From JAHEJN01 sp963787285 (GTDB taxonomy: Bacteria > Actinomycetota > Acidimicrobiia > Acidimicrobiales > JAHEJN01): a stretch of 64,000 nucleotides of DNA. Below the pieces are notes generated by a model that saw only the letters and a list, made by a program, of their open reading frames with translations, made no database searches and was not told the DNA's origin. Of this stretch, positions 1-8,605 are shown one piece after another; position 1 is the first letter of the stretch, and every line of letters begins with the position of its first letter. Location of the stretch: the NCBI GenBank assembly GCA_963787285.1, contig CAWBCM010000004.1, positions 1 through 64,000 of the forward strand, in the 5' to 3' direction. The position numbers and the translations under genes are program-made.

Positions 1-72
1 CCGACGCTGCACGCTGCCGTGACCGGCATCAGCCTTCCCGTCGACGCCGGAAGCAGCGTGCGCTGGAGGTAG
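1..72 (+). CDS. C-terminal end of an SDR-family oxidoreductase (partial)
   Basis: The reading frame is open from the first base and ends at TAG (70-72). The last 23 residues include ITGISLPVDAG. This resembles the C-terminal signature of short-chain dehydrogenases/reductases, in which a TG-x-x-LPVDGG segment closes the Rossmann domain. Nothing of the cofactor or catalytic motifs lies inside the window, so the substrate cannot be guessed. The gene reads toward the tRNA-Arg gene on the other strand. The family call rests only on this short tail. Confidence 0.55.
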   Translation, partial: PTLHAAVTGISLPVDAGSSVRWR

Positions 73-161
73 CGAGCACGCAATCTCACCGCCCTCGCCG
101 TCCCGGCGGACTCGGGCAGGTACAGCACCACCGATGGCGCGCCAGGAGCGGCGGGGACGTG

Positions 162-235
162 CGCCCTCGGCAGGATTCGAACCTGCGACCATCGGATTAG
201 AAGTCCGGTGCTCTGTCCAGCTGAGCTACGAGGGC
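162..235 (-). tRNA. tRNA-Arg (anticodon TCT)
   Basis: On the minus strand the cloverleaf is complete. The 7-bp acceptor stem pairs GCCCTCG with CGAGGGC, the D-arm has AGCTCAGCTGG, the anticodon loop is CTTCTAA giving anticodon TCT, and the T-loop is GGTTCGAATCC. The discriminator base is G and CCA is not encoded. It reads AGA codons. Confidence 0.95.
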
Positions 236-267
236 TGACCGACCAAGCGTACGTGACCGCCGGCGGC

Positions 268-1718
268 TCAGGGGTCGTCGCCGGCGACCACCCGACGGGC
301 GAGCCGCAGGGCCGAAGCCGGTTCGGGCACCTCACCTTCGATCAGCTCGTCTCGCATCGCTCGCAACTCGCACAGCGGTGCCTCGAAGCGGTCGCGCGAT
401 GCGCCGGCTGCTGCGATCTCGGCCGCCGCCGTCGCCGTGATGATCGACTGTTCGTGGTCACCCTGGGTCGCAAGCTGTTCGGCGGTACGAAGCAGGCGCT
501 CGGCGAGGGGATCGGCCTGTTGGAGCTCGAGCAGCCGTACCCATGTGCGGCGCCACTGGCGATGAAGAACCGCGACCAGGCCCAACGCCGCCGCCAATAC
601 GATCAGACCGACCCAGTCGCTAGACGGGCCGTGACCGCGGCCAGGCCGCCGACCACCCAGGCCATCTCGAGGCGGGTCTCGAGCCAGGCATAGGCCCGAC
701 CGCGGCGGGCATGGGGTGCACGACGCTGGACCACGCTGTCGTACGTGCGGCGTGCCGTGCTGGCGGCCACGCCCAGCAGGGCGACGAGGATCAGCACCGT
801 GACCTCGTGGTACCGGAGACCGGCGACGAAGGCGGCACCGGCCGGAACCACCAAGGCGATCGTGAGGATGGGCTGTTCGTTCACGTGGTTCCGAAGCCAG
901 GGCGCGAGGATGTTGCCGGCGAAGCCACCCAGGGAGCTGGCGGCGAGCACCAGTCCGAAGAACCAGGTGGGCGCACCCTCGGCCTTCAGCACGAAACCGA
1001 GGTGGAAGAACAGGAAACCCACCGAAGCTCGGAGCGCGGCCATGTCGAGGGTGGTGGCCTGAATCACCGAGTCGTGCAGCTCGAGGTACTCCTGGACCGG
1101 AGCCTCGGGTGCGACGTCGCTGTCGAGGGGAAGCCGGGTGGCCAGCACGGTGCCGATGAGGTAGAGAACGGCGCCGGACCGCAGGACCCACGGGGCGCTG
1201 GTGAGGGTGAGGACACCGACGGCACCCGCACCGCCCAGGGTGCCGCCGATCGTGCCGATGAGCGCGAGTCGGGCATTGGCCGCTACCAGCCGTTCGGGGT
1301 CGTGGACCACCGAGGGGACCATGGCGATGCGGGCGACGGAGTAGGTGCGACCCAGCACCATGATCCCGAAGGCGAGCGGGAAGAGGGCCAGCGTGCGGAG
1401 CTGGGTGGCGAGCATCATGGCCAACACGCCCCGCGCCGCGAGGGTGGCCGACAACACGATGCGGGGGCCACCCCGGACCCGGTCGATCATCGGACCGATC
1501 AACGGCGCGAGGACCGCAAAGGGTGCCATCGTGAGGGCCAGGTACAGCAGGATCCGGGGTCGGGCGGCGTCGACCGACACGTTGAAGAACAGTGATCCGG
1601 CCAATGACACGGCGAAAAACGCCTCGGCTGCGCTGTGAACCGGATGGATGCGCAGCAGCCGATCGAAGTCGCTTCGGCCACGTATCACGTCGAAGGCAGA
1701 AGTCGACCATGAGTGCAC
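268..1718 (-). CDS. MFS-type multi-spanning transporter, one frameshift
   Basis: This is a polytopic membrane protein of about 480 residues with roughly twelve hydrophobic segments and an MFS-like loop after the second helix (LIGPMIDRVRGGPR). The product is probably an efflux or permease-type transporter of the major facilitator superfamily; the substrate is unknown. From the GTG start at 1718 the frame runs to a stop at 603. The last membrane helix (DWVGLIVLAAALGLVAVL) and a charged cytoplasmic tail of about 90 residues continue in a second frame to a stop at 268. The break lies near 620-635. Because the helix and tail continue cleanly, I annotate one gene with a single indel. It ends 33 bp from the tRNA-Arg gene. 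Confidence 0.75.
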
Positions 1719-1763
1719 CCGCGAGGTGGGCGTCGGAGCGGGGTGAGCGGTCGTGGCCGTGAT

Positions 1764-2243
1764 CTAGTCCTCCGCCACGATCAGGCCCTCGGCGGGCGTT
1801 TCCTCGGGCTCGCCTTCGACGACCCATCGGCCGCCGTTCGACTCGATCTCGACGATGTAGCCGCTGATGTCGTCGAGGGATCGGTAAATCTCGGCCCGCA
1901 CTGCAGGATCGGACCCGTCGGGTATCGGACCGAGCCCGACGAGGATGCTGCCGTCACGCACTGCCAGGGCCGCGTCGGCGTCGTCGACAGCTTCGGCCCG
2001 GCTGTCGGTGAAGCGGATGGTCATCTCGTCGACGAGGCGGTCGATGATCTCGACCTGCACCTCGATGGGAATGCCGTCGGTGCTGAGTGACTCGATGAAC
2101 ACGACCGGCACCTCGTCGGGGTTCTCCGGCGCGGCAGGCGGGTGTTTGTCGGCGATCCACCGGATGACGGTGGTCTGGATCGCGGCTTCCCGATTCTCCT
2201 CGGGAGTGGTGGTCTCGGCGCACGACGCCGCCAGCAGTCCCAT
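1764..2243 (-). CDS. Predicted small lipoprotein of unknown function
   Basis: The mature protein is acidic, about 150 residues, with no recognised domain. The annotated ATG at 2243 lies inside what looks like a signal peptide. In-frame codons upstream, back to about 2280, encode an arginine-rich n-region and a hydrophobic stretch, followed by the lipobox LAAS-C. The true start is therefore likely upstream, with a non-ATG codon or a sequence error, since no good start is visible there. The Cys should be lipidated and the protein anchored on the outer face of the cytoplasmic membrane. It is 45 bp upstream of the MFS gene and may be co-transcribed with it. Confidence 0.6.
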   Translation of the reverse strand: MGLLAASCAETTTPEENREAAIQTTVIRWIADKHPPAAPENPDEVPVVFIESLSTDGIPIEVQVEIIDRLVDEMTIRFTDSRAEAVDDADAALAVRDGSILVGLGPIPDGSDPAVRAEIYRSLDDISGYIVEIESNGGRWVVEGEPEETPAEGLIVAED

Positions 2244-2417
2244 GGCGAGGGTTGCCGCCAGGGCGAGATGTCGACGACGGGAGCGGGCGTGGGTGTCGAT
2301 GACCCAACCGTAGCCCCGGTGGGGTTCGGGAACGGGGCGCTCGGGCGCTCCGGCCGCGGCGGCGGCGAAACCCGTTCGTGTGGCGGGGAGTGGCCGGCCC
2401 TATGATGGGCCGGCCTT

Positions 2418-2492
2418 GGTGGCCGTAGCTCAGCTGGTTAGAGCACCGCGTTGTGGTCGTGGATGTCGCGGGTTCGAATCCCGTCGGTCACC
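2418..2492 (+). tRNA. tRNA-His (anticodon GTG)
   Basis: The acceptor stem pairs GTGGCCG with CGGTCAC and the extra 5' G typical of tRNA-His is present at 2418, opposite the discriminator C. The anticodon loop is TTGTGGT (anticodon GTG) and the T-loop is GGTTCGAATCC. The 3' CCA is not fully encoded. A TATGAT box at 2401-2406, just upstream, could be the -10 element for the His-Lys tRNA pair. Confidence 0.95.
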
Positions 2493-2538
2493 CACCGTCA
2501 TTCCGGCCAGCCGTAGGGTTAGCCTTGGTGGCCCACAA

Positions 2539-2611
2539 GCGCCTCTAGCTCAATTGGCAGAGCATCGGACTCTTAATCCGCAGGTTCTGGGTTCAAGTCC
2601 CAGGGGGCGTA
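2539..2611 (+). tRNA. tRNA-Lys (anticodon CTT)
   Basis: The acceptor stem is GCGCCTC/GGGGCGT with a terminal G-U pair. The D-arm is AGCTCAATTGG, the anticodon loop is CTCTTAA (anticodon CTT) and the T-arm is CTGGG-TTCAAGT-CCCAG. It lies 46 bp after tRNA-His in the same direction, so the two are probably one transcript. Confidence 0.95.
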
Positions 2612-2617
2612 CACGAA

Positions 2618-2660
2618 GAAACCCCAGGTCAGCCCCGGTTTTCGGGCGGCCTGGGGTTTC
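2618..2660 (+). terminator. Hairpin terminator after the tRNA pair
   Basis: A perfect 11-bp inverted repeat, GAAACCCCAGG at 2618-2628 and CCTGGGGTTTC at 2650-2660, begins 7 bp after tRNA-Lys. The downstream strand continues into a T-rich run (GTCGTTTTCG). This fits an intrinsic terminator for the His-Lys transcript. Confidence 0.75.
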
Positions 2661-2735
2661 GTCGTTTTCGTGGCCGAAACGGCCCCGTGGTCACACGGTG
2701 GTCACATCAGTTCCGTCCATCTGCTGTGTGCTGTG

Positions 2736-2856
2736 CCGGTTCATGCTGGACAGTGCAGCTCCGGTAGGTGGGCGACACTTGTTGGACGAGTTCCGGTTCC
2801 TGGGCGACACCGTGTCCGGTAGGTGGGCGACAGTGGCTCCGGTTCTTTGGTGACAC
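2736..2856 (+). repeat. Five iterons at the left end of the IS
   Basis: Five direct copies of an 18-bp motif, consensus CCGGTWNNTGGGCGACAC, start at 2736, 2761, 2793, 2816 and 2839 (spacing 25, 32, 23 and 23 bp). The two outermost copies pair with the two copies at the right end (4380-4397 and 4405-4422), which are inverted. The three inner copies have no partner at the right end. They are probably transposase binding sites, and those closest to the gene may also control transcription. Confidence 0.7.
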
Positions 2857-2910
2857 CTGGTTGATGGGCTGTGCTCTGTTCCAACGCGAGTTGGTTCAGG
2901 GGGTCGGTCG

Positions 2911-4368
2911 ATGTTGGTGGAGCTGGGGCTGGTGGAGCAGCGTCTGAAGGCGGTGCATGAGGTCCTCGATGGGGCCTCGGTCGTGGATGTCGCCGAGCGC
3001 TATGGGGTGGTTCGTCAGACGGTGCACACGTGGTTGAAGAACTACTCGTCCGATGGGTTGGCGGGGCTGGTCGACAGGAGTTCCAGACCGGAGGGGTGTC
3101 CGCATCAGATGCCGGCGGTGATGGAAGCGCGGATTGTTGAGTTGCGCCGTGCCCATCCCCGGTGGGGCCCGCAGCGGATCTTGGATCAGCTCGCTCACGA
3201 CGGCGTCGGTGATCTTCCGGGCCGGTCGTCGGTCTATCGATGTCTGGTCCGTCACAAGCTGATCGATCCCCAGGCCCGGAAGCGTCGCAAGTCTGATTAC
3301 AAGCGGTGGGAACGCAGCCGGCCGATGGAGTTGTGGCAGATGGACATCGTCGGCGGGGTGATGCTCGCTGATGGGTGGAAGGCCAGCATCGTGTCGGGGA
3401 TCGATGACCACTCGAGGTTCATCGTGTCGGCCCATGTGGTTCGTCGGGCGACAGCACGGCCGGTGGCCGACGCGCTGGCGAAGGCGATGCGGACCTATGG
3501 GGTCCCCGAGGAGATCTTGACGGACAACGGCAAGGTCTTCACCAGCCGGTTCGGTCCAGGCAACGGTGAGGTGTTGTTTGATCGGATCCTGGCCCAGAAC
3601 GGGATCAAGCATCGGTTGACGGCACCGTATTCGCCGACCACGACCGGCAAGGTCGAGCGGTGGCACAAAACGCTGCGGCAGGACTTCCTGACCGGCAAAG
3701 TGTTCGCCGACATCGCAGCGGCGCAGGCTGCGGTTGATGAGTGGGTTCGTGAATACAACGAGGACCGGCCCCATCAAGGGATCGGTGGTTCGGTGCCGTG
3801 GGAACGATTCCGGCTCTCCCAGACCGACCAGCCGCTCCTGCAGGTCGTTGAGGCGTCGGAGCGGTCAGAGGTGTTGGATCGCGAACCAGGCCAGGTCCCA
3901 GTCACTCGGTTGGTGTCAGCGAACGGGACGATCGGCTTCGGCGCCCAGCGCTATCTCGCGGCCCGCTGGCTGTCAGGTGAGACCGTCGAAGTCCTCTCCG
4001 ATGAAGGCCTCGTGGAGATCGTGTTCCGTGGCCAGGTCATAGCCACCCACGCCCGCAAGCACGACCCAGGCAAGGCACCGAAGCTCGCCCGATCCGCCCC
4101 CGGTCGTCGAGCTCGACCAGCAACCGTCGGCAACCCCGTGACCCGCCTCGTCGACTCGCGGGGCACGGTGTCCTTCGCCGGGACGGCCTATCAAGCCGGC
4201 TATCAGTTCCGGGGCCACACCGTCGAGGTTGCGATCGTCGGCGGCAACGTGCAGCTCGCCATCGACGGCAAGGTCATCAAGACCCACCCCATCCGCCACG
4301 ACCCCATCAAAGAACACGGAGCCTTCGCCAACCCCGGCGGCCGACCCCCCAAGAAGCGCTCGGCGTAA
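2911..4368 (+). CDS. IS481-family DDE transposase
   Basis: This is a 485-residue transposase that cuts and joins the ends of the element. An N-terminal helix-turn-helix (about residues 24-45, VVDVAERYGVVRQTVHTWL) is followed by a second DNA-binding helical region and an integrase catalytic core. The DDE residues are Asp about 145 (WQMDIVGG), Asp about 205 (ILTDNGK) and Glu about 249 (GKVERWHKT). After the core, two tandem copies of a roughly 59-residue beta-rich segment occur, at about 331-389 and 410-468. Both begin VTRLV and end in HDP, so the C-terminal domain is duplicated. The frame is undamaged, and with both ends present the element may still be active. Confidence 0.92.
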   Translation: MLVELGLVEQRLKAVHEVLDGASVVDVAERYGVVRQTVHTWLKNYSSDGLAGLVDRSSRPEGCPHQMPAVMEARIVELRRAHPRWGPQRILDQLAHDGVGDLPGRSSVYRCLVRHKLIDPQARKRRKSDYKRWERSRPMELWQMDIVGGVMLADGWKASIVSGIDDHSRFIVSAHVVRRATARPVADALAKAMRTYGVPEEILTDNGKVFTSRFGPGNGEVLFDRILAQNGIKHRLTAPYSPTTTGKVERWHKTLRQDFLTGKVFADIAAAQAAVDEWVREYNEDRPHQGIGGSVPWERFRLSQTDQPLLQVVEASERSEVLDREPGQVPVTRLVSANGTIGFGAQRYLAARWLSGETVEVLSDEGLVEIVFRGQVIATHARKHDPGKAPKLARSAPGRRARPATVGNPVTRLVDSRGTVSFAGTAYQAGYQFRGHTVEVAIVGGNVQLAIDGKVIKTHPIRHDPIKEHGAFANPGGRPPKKRSA

Positions 4369-4431
4369 CCCGAATCACCGTGTCGTGGACCTACCGGTCA
4401 CGAAGTGTCGTGCGGGTACCGGGACTTGACA

Positions 4432-4695
4432 ACCTGGGTGTTCGTGTGGGCGTCGAGGGCCCGGTCGACGCTGCGTGTTGCGAGACCATGGGTAGCAGTT
4501 GTGCTCGCGCCATCAGTTCCAGCGGAGCGTGAAGGGTGAACGAGTTCGCCTCGGCATCGCGGGGCGCCGACAACTGTTGGAGGCTGCGTGGAGCAGTTCG
4601 GCGTCGGTGATTCGGTCGAGTCCACGGGCGGTCCAGGCGCTGGTGATGTCGTCGGGGTCGAGCTGGCTGAGCGGGTGCTGGCTTGCGGTGTTCAC
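4432..4695 (-). pseudogene. Gene truncated by the IS; questin-oxidase-like N-terminus
   Basis: The GTG start at 4695 is preceded by a good Shine-Dalgarno (AAAGGAG). The first 40 residues read well, then the protein continues in a neighbouring frame after an indel near 4573 with NSFTLHAPLELMARAQLLP. This resembles, from memory, actinobacterial proteins called questin oxidase-like, but that assignment is weak. The frame runs straight into the right end of the IS at 4431, so the C-terminal part is missing. It was the last gene of the operon starting at 7516. Confidence 0.6.
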
Positions 4696-4725
4696 GGGAC
4701 AGGGCTCCTTTCTGAGTGGTCTTGT

Positions 4726-5697
4726 TCAGGTCGTGACGACGGTTCTGCCGGTGCCGTGTCCGGTTTCGATATGGCGAATGGCTTCGGCTGTGTCGCTGAG
4801 ATCGAATGTGCGGCCGACGATCGGGCGCACGGTCCCGGTCCGTGCGAGTTCGATCACCGTGGCGAGGTCGCCCCTGTCTGGGCTTGGAGAACAGCGGCAC
4901 GAGGCGTTGTCGTGTGAACGGTGACATCGCCGCGGCGGCAACGAAGCGCTGCATCCCGGTGACCGACCGTGGGTTCTGTCCACCGACCACGACGAAGGTG
5001 CCGGTCGGTGTCAACGCGTGACGGAGGGACCGGATTGGCTGGTTGCCGACGAGGTCGATGATCACGTCGTAGCGGCCGGTGTGGGTCGCGATGTCGTCGA
5101 CCGTGTAGTCGACGACGTGGTCGGCGCCGATCGACCGGACGAGGTCGAGGTTGCGTGCCCCGGCGACCCCGGTCACTTCCGCTCCGTATGCCTTGGCGAT
5201 CTGCACGGCGAAGGTGCCGACGCCGCCTGATGCGCCGATCACGGCAACGTGCTGTCCGGCTTCGACCCGGGCGGCGTCTCGGATCGCTTGGAGCGCAGCG
5301 ACCGAGGTCGTTGGGATGGCTGCGGCCTGCTCGACATTGATCGAGTCGGGCCGGTGGACGGTCATCGATGCGGGAACGATCGCGAACTCTGCGAAGGCTC
5401 CGGTGCCGAAGCCGACGATCTCGTCGCCGATGTCGATGCCGTTGCGTGTGATCGTCGACGGCGACCACGGTTCCGGCGATGTCGGTCCCGAGTACCGCAT
5501 GCTTGGGGTGAGCGGACGCCGTATCCCATGAGGCGGGCGAGGTAGGGCCAGCCGCGCATCTCGAGGGCGTCGCCCCGGTTGACGCCGGCCGCGTGGACTT
5601 CGACCAGCACGTTGCCGGACGCGATCGGCGGTCGGTCGATGTCTCGGAAGTGGAGGACGTCGGGGGATCCGAAGCGGTCTCTGGTGATGGCTTTCAT
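4726..5697 (-). CDS. MDR-superfamily quinone oxidoreductase, frameshifted
   Basis: This is a zinc-independent-looking NADPH:quinone reductase of the medium-chain dehydrogenase superfamily, about 320 residues. The N-terminus (MKAITRDRFGSPDVL, then VHAAGVNRGD) is the GroES-like domain. The Rossmann motif GASGGVGTFAVQIAKAYGA lies near residue 150, and the C-terminus ends with GHGTGRTVVTT. The parts lie in different frames, with breaks near 5500, 5470 and 4890, but nearly all expected sequence is present. I use the ATG at 5697; an ATG at 5763 overlaps the stop of the upstream gene and is an alternative coupled start. The protein probably detoxifies quinones or carbonyls as part of the MarR-controlled operon. 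Confidence 0.75.
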
Positions 5698-5759
5698 GGT
5701 GTTGCTCTCGTGTCGATGTGCTGGTTCGTTTCGGTGCGGCGTGGCTGCGGTGGGCGTGG

Positions 5760-6572
5760 TCATGACGTGGCTCCGACCATGCGGTTGGCGCCGTTGCGGG
5801 CATCGACGAATGGGGTGGCGTGGCGCGTGCGGTCAGGTGTTCGAGCCGGCGGCCCTTGGTGAGGAGCCACAGGGCGAACCAGAACTCGGCGACGAGGGCC
5901 GGGGCCAGAACGATCGGCGATGCCGAGCCGTCGTAGCCGGGGATGAGGAAGAAGCTGAAGGTGTCGATCAGGTAGCCGGCGCCGGCAAGGCCGAGGAGCA
6001 CGCCGAGCGGGCGCGGCATCTGCCGCGATGACGAGTGCCAGGTAGCCGACGATGAGGGTGCTGACACCGAAGAACGCCAGGCCGAGGATGTAGCCGTACT
6101 TGTGGGCGTCGAGGTACAGCAGTGCCAGCGTGTCGGTCTGGTCGGCGCCGAAGGCGCCGAGGTAGTCGGCGTCGTCGAGTGATCCGGACGGCCTGGAACA
6201 TGTTGAGCAGGTTCAGGCCGATGACCGCGGTCTGGGTCATGCGGAACGCTGCGGCGAGCAGCGACAGTGTCCGACTGAGCGGTCGGAGCAGTTGGTAGAG
6301 GACGACGGCGATGGCGACATCGGCGATGAACATGACGATGTCGGCCGCCAGTCCGGCTCGGAACAGCATGGGTGAGTCGATGATGTTCTGGGCTGTGGCG
6401 CTCGGGTCGCCGGATTCGATGAGCTGGGAGCGGACGCCGATCTCGGCGAAGAGGCCGCAGGCGATGATGATCACGTAGAGCACGCCTGCGGTTCGTGCGG
6501 TCGCGAATCGTGATGTGACGTTGGGGTTGTGTCCGCGATCGTCGTGTGGTGGGTGTGGGTCTGGGTGGTCAT
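5760..6572 (-). CDS. DUF4386-like integral membrane protein, frameshifted
   Basis: This is a membrane protein of about 270 residues after correction. Hydrophobic segments include VLYVIIIACGLFAEIG, a charged loop GDPSATAQNIIDSP, AADIVMFIADVAIAVVLYQLL and a C-terminal half with LGVLLGLAGAGYLIDTFSFF. The order and the GDPSATA-type loop match the DUF4386 family, whose function is unknown. The ATG at 6572 has a strong ribosome site (GAAGGAG) and overlaps the EamA stop. Breaks occur near 6520, 6185 and again near 6020. The stop (5760-5762) overlaps an ATG of the next gene, so the operon is translationally coupled. Confidence 0.7.
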
Positions 6573-7516
6573 GACAGGTTCTCCTTCGTGGTTTGTTGTG
6601 TTGCGGGGTTGGTGGTGGCTGGGGTGGGTCGTTGGCCGATCCAGATCGCGGTCAGGACCAGGGCGGCGCCGAGCAGTTGGGCTGGTGTGAGGGTCTGATG
6701 GAGCACGACGAGTCCGGCGACGGTGGCGACGATCGGGCTGATGAGGCCGAGCAGGGACACCTGGGCGACGGGGAGTCGGGCAACGCCTCGGAACCAGATC
6801 AGGTAGGAGACGGCGGCGCCCCCGGTTGCGAGCCACGTGAACCCGATCAGGTTCTGCCCGGTGAGCGATGGGGGTGGCCCTTCGACCGCGAACGCGATCG
6901 GTGCGAGCAGGACGCCGCCGGCGATGAGTTGCCAGCTGGTGAAGGCCGCGAGCGGGACCGGGCGCCCCCAGTGTTTCGTCAGGACGACGCCGGTTGCCAT
7001 GGAGAGCGCACCGGCGAGCCCGGCGAGGACTCCGACGGTGTCGAGTGCAGCGCCCGACCGCAGGACCAGCAGGCCGACCCCGGCGATTCCGAGGATGCCG
7101 GCGACTGCGGTCGAGCGGCGGAATCGTTCGCCGAGGACCGGGATCGCCAGTCCGGCGGCGACCAGTGGTTGGATGGAACCGAGGGTGGCGGCGACGCCGC
7201 CGGGGAGTCGGTAGGCGGCGACGAACAGCAGCACGAAGAAGGCGCCGATGTTGAGCACGCCGAGCACGGCTGCCTTCCACCACCACGAACCGGTTGGGCG
7301 CCGCCGCGTGATGGCAGCCAGTGCCAGGCCGGCGGGAAGCGCCCGCAGCGTCGCTGCCAGCAGGGGCCGTCCCGGTGGCAGGAGCTCGGTGGTGACGATG
7401 TAGGTCAGTCCCCACGCCGCTGGTGCGAGGCCGGTGATGATCGGATCGAAGCGTCGGTTGGTCGGTACGACTGCTGACGGCGCCACGTTTGCGTGCCGCT
7501 CGATGGTGGCAGTCAT
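6569..7516 (-). CDS. EamA/DMT-family transporter
   Basis: This protein of about 315 residues has ten hydrophobic helices in two repeated halves, the EamA drug/metabolite transporter layout. Examples are GLAPAAWGLTYIVTTELLP at the start and LLGLISPIVATVAGLVVL in the second half. It is likely an exporter of a small metabolite or drug. I chose the ATG at 7516 because AGAGGAGATC precedes it; the longer frame to 7582 lacks a comparable site. It is the first gene of a four-gene operon (transporter, DUF4386, quinone reductase, truncated gene) divergent from a MarR regulator. Confidence 0.85.
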   Translation of the reverse strand: MTATIERHANVAPSAVVPTNRRFDPIITGLAPAAWGLTYIVTTELLPPGRPLLAATLRALPAGLALAAITRRRPTGSWWWKAAVLGVLNIGAFFVLLFVAAYRLPGGVAATLGSIQPLVAAGLAIPVLGERFRRSTAVAGILGIAGVGLLVLRSGAALDTVGVLAGLAGALSMATGVVLTKHWGRPVPLAAFTSWQLIAGGVLLAPIAFAVEGPPPSLTGQNLIGFTWLATGGAAVSYLIWFRGVARLPVAQVSLLGLISPIVATVAGLVVLHQTLTPAQLLGAALVLTAIWIGQRPTPATTNPATQQTTKENLS

Positions 7517-7588
7517 GACGATCTCCTCTCGTGTCGGGCAGGTCAGGCGGCGGATCGAATGCGAGTCGAGTTGAGGTGTCACCCTCAG

Positions 7589-7644
7589 AAGTATCTTTCA
7601 GGCGTGATACTTTCGAGTATCCATAGCATGAGGCTTGCTGTCAA
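7589..7644 (-). promoter_or_regulatory. Promoter of the EamA operon overlapped by MarR-type operators
   Basis: On the minus strand a perfect -35 (TTGACA, 7639-7644) is followed after 17 bp by GATACT as -10 (7616-7621). The -10 is one arm of the palindrome GATACT-TTCG-AGTATC (7606-7621). The other arm also pairs with AAGTATC at 7589-7595, giving AAGTATC-n10-GATACTT. Repressor bound here would cover the -10. The divergent MarR gene at 7669 is the obvious candidate repressor. Confidence 0.7.
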
Positions 7645-7668
7645 GAGTCTCTCTGGTAAGATTCTTGT

Positions 7669-8196
7669 GTGGATGCGAAACGAGAGACCGATGTGATGGA
7701 CGAGGTCGTCGAAGAGGTTCGAGGTTGGCTCCCAGACCTGGACGTGGCCGGGCTGCCCATCACCGGGCGGATCCTGCGGCTCGCCCGTTACCTCGAAGCC
7801 GGTCGAGAAGAAGAGCTCGCCCAGTTCGGACTGACGCTCGGCGACTTCGACATGCTCGCCACGCTGCGGCGGCGTGCGGCCGGCGAGGCAATCAAGATCA
7901 GAGATCTGCAGCTTTCGTTGATGCTCTCCTCGGGCGGCACGACCAAGCGGCTCGATCGGCTCGAAACAGCTGGATTGATCGAACGGCTCCCCGACCCCAA
8001 CGACCGTCGCGGCACGCTCATCACGTTGTCACCCAAGGGCCTCGACCTGATCAACGAAGCCGTCCCGGCCATCACCCGCTACGAGGCCGACGTCGTCACC
8101 AGCGCGATCGGATCCGAACGCGACCGGGCAGCCGTCGAGAACGGCCTGCGACAGATGCTCATCGCCAAAGAGTCCGCATCCGCCGAAGCCCCGTAG
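7669..8196 (+). CDS. MarR-family transcriptional regulator
   Basis: This is a winged-helix regulator of about 165-175 residues. Residues about 60-130 hold the winged helix: LTLGDFDMLATLRRR, then LMLSSGGTTKRLDRLETAGLIERLPDPNDRRG, the latter being the recognition helix and wing typical of MarR. GTG at 7669, GTG at 7693 and ATG at 7696 are all possible starts; the domain is intact with any of them. It is transcribed away from the transporter operon across a region with clear palindromes, so it probably represses that operon and itself until a ligand binds. Confidence 0.88.
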   Translation: MDAKRETDVMDEVVEEVRGWLPDLDVAGLPITGRILRLARYLEAGREEELAQFGLTLGDFDMLATLRRRAAGEAIKIRDLQLSLMLSSGGTTKRLDRLETAGLIERLPDPNDRRGTLITLSPKGLDLINEAVPAITRYEADVVTSAIGSERDRAAVENGLRQMLIAKESASAEAP

Positions 8197-8227
8197 GCCA
8201 CCAACAAGAACCGAGAGGAGTGAACTC

Positions 8228-8335
8228 ATGAGTGCCGCCACTATCGATCCGGAGCTGCTGGCGAACCCGACCGCCGTGCTCGCCACGAATGGTCACGACG
8301 GGCATCCCCAGCTCACCGGACTGGTTGATCGGTGA
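8228..8335 (+). CDS. Short ORF, possible remnant of a PPOX-fold protein
   Basis: ATG at 8228 has a good Shine-Dalgarno (GAGAGGAG) and opens a 35-residue frame containing NPTAVLATNGHDGHPQLT. This looks like the first strands of pyridoxamine-phosphate-oxidase-like (split-barrel FMN or F420) proteins, but the frame stops at TGA 8333 and the expected continuation is not visible in other frames. It is likely a remnant or a badly damaged gene. The rest of 8336-8605 holds no gene I can support on either strand. Confidence 0.35.
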   Translation: MSAATIDPELLANPTAVLATNGHDGHPQLTGLVDR

Positions 8336-8605
8336 GCACGAAACGGCCGAGGTCATCATCGCTCAGCATCGCCGCGAGACAAGCGAAGCCGACGAAGTGC
8401 TCGCCGTCGTCCACGACGCGCCACAGGCACCGGGCGCACCCGAAGTGCTCACCTGAGAGCGCCTCCCGCTCGGTCGGAATGATTGCCGGCGAAGTCGAGG
8501 TCGTGCCGCGTCTGAGGGTCGCCAACCAGGCAACCCGGTTGCCGCGACATGTCGACTCCTGGCCGGTCGGTACCCTCGTACTGCCATCCCGCCAGGAGAT
8601 CAGCG

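Larger units (their letters stand above)
2727..4431 (+). mobile_element. IS481-type insertion sequence, complete
   Basis: The element is bounded by imperfect inverted ends that begin TGT and end ACA. The left end reads TGTGCTGTGCCGGTTC; the right end, on the opposite strand, reads TGTCAAGTCCCGGTAC. Both then share GC-x-x-GACA. Inside each end a second match, CCGGTAGGT-x3-CGACAC, sits 25 bp further in (2761-2778 left, 4380-4397 right). One intact transposase gene fills the element. I see no clear target-site duplication, so the exact termini are uncertain by some bases. The right end truncates a minus-strand gene; the left end lies in the gap after the tRNA terminator. Confidence 0.8.

Noticed and set aside
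2418..4431. Genomic island with tRNA-Lys as attachment site
   Set aside because: No integrase, no repeated tRNA 3' end and the element found is a simple IS placed after the terminator.
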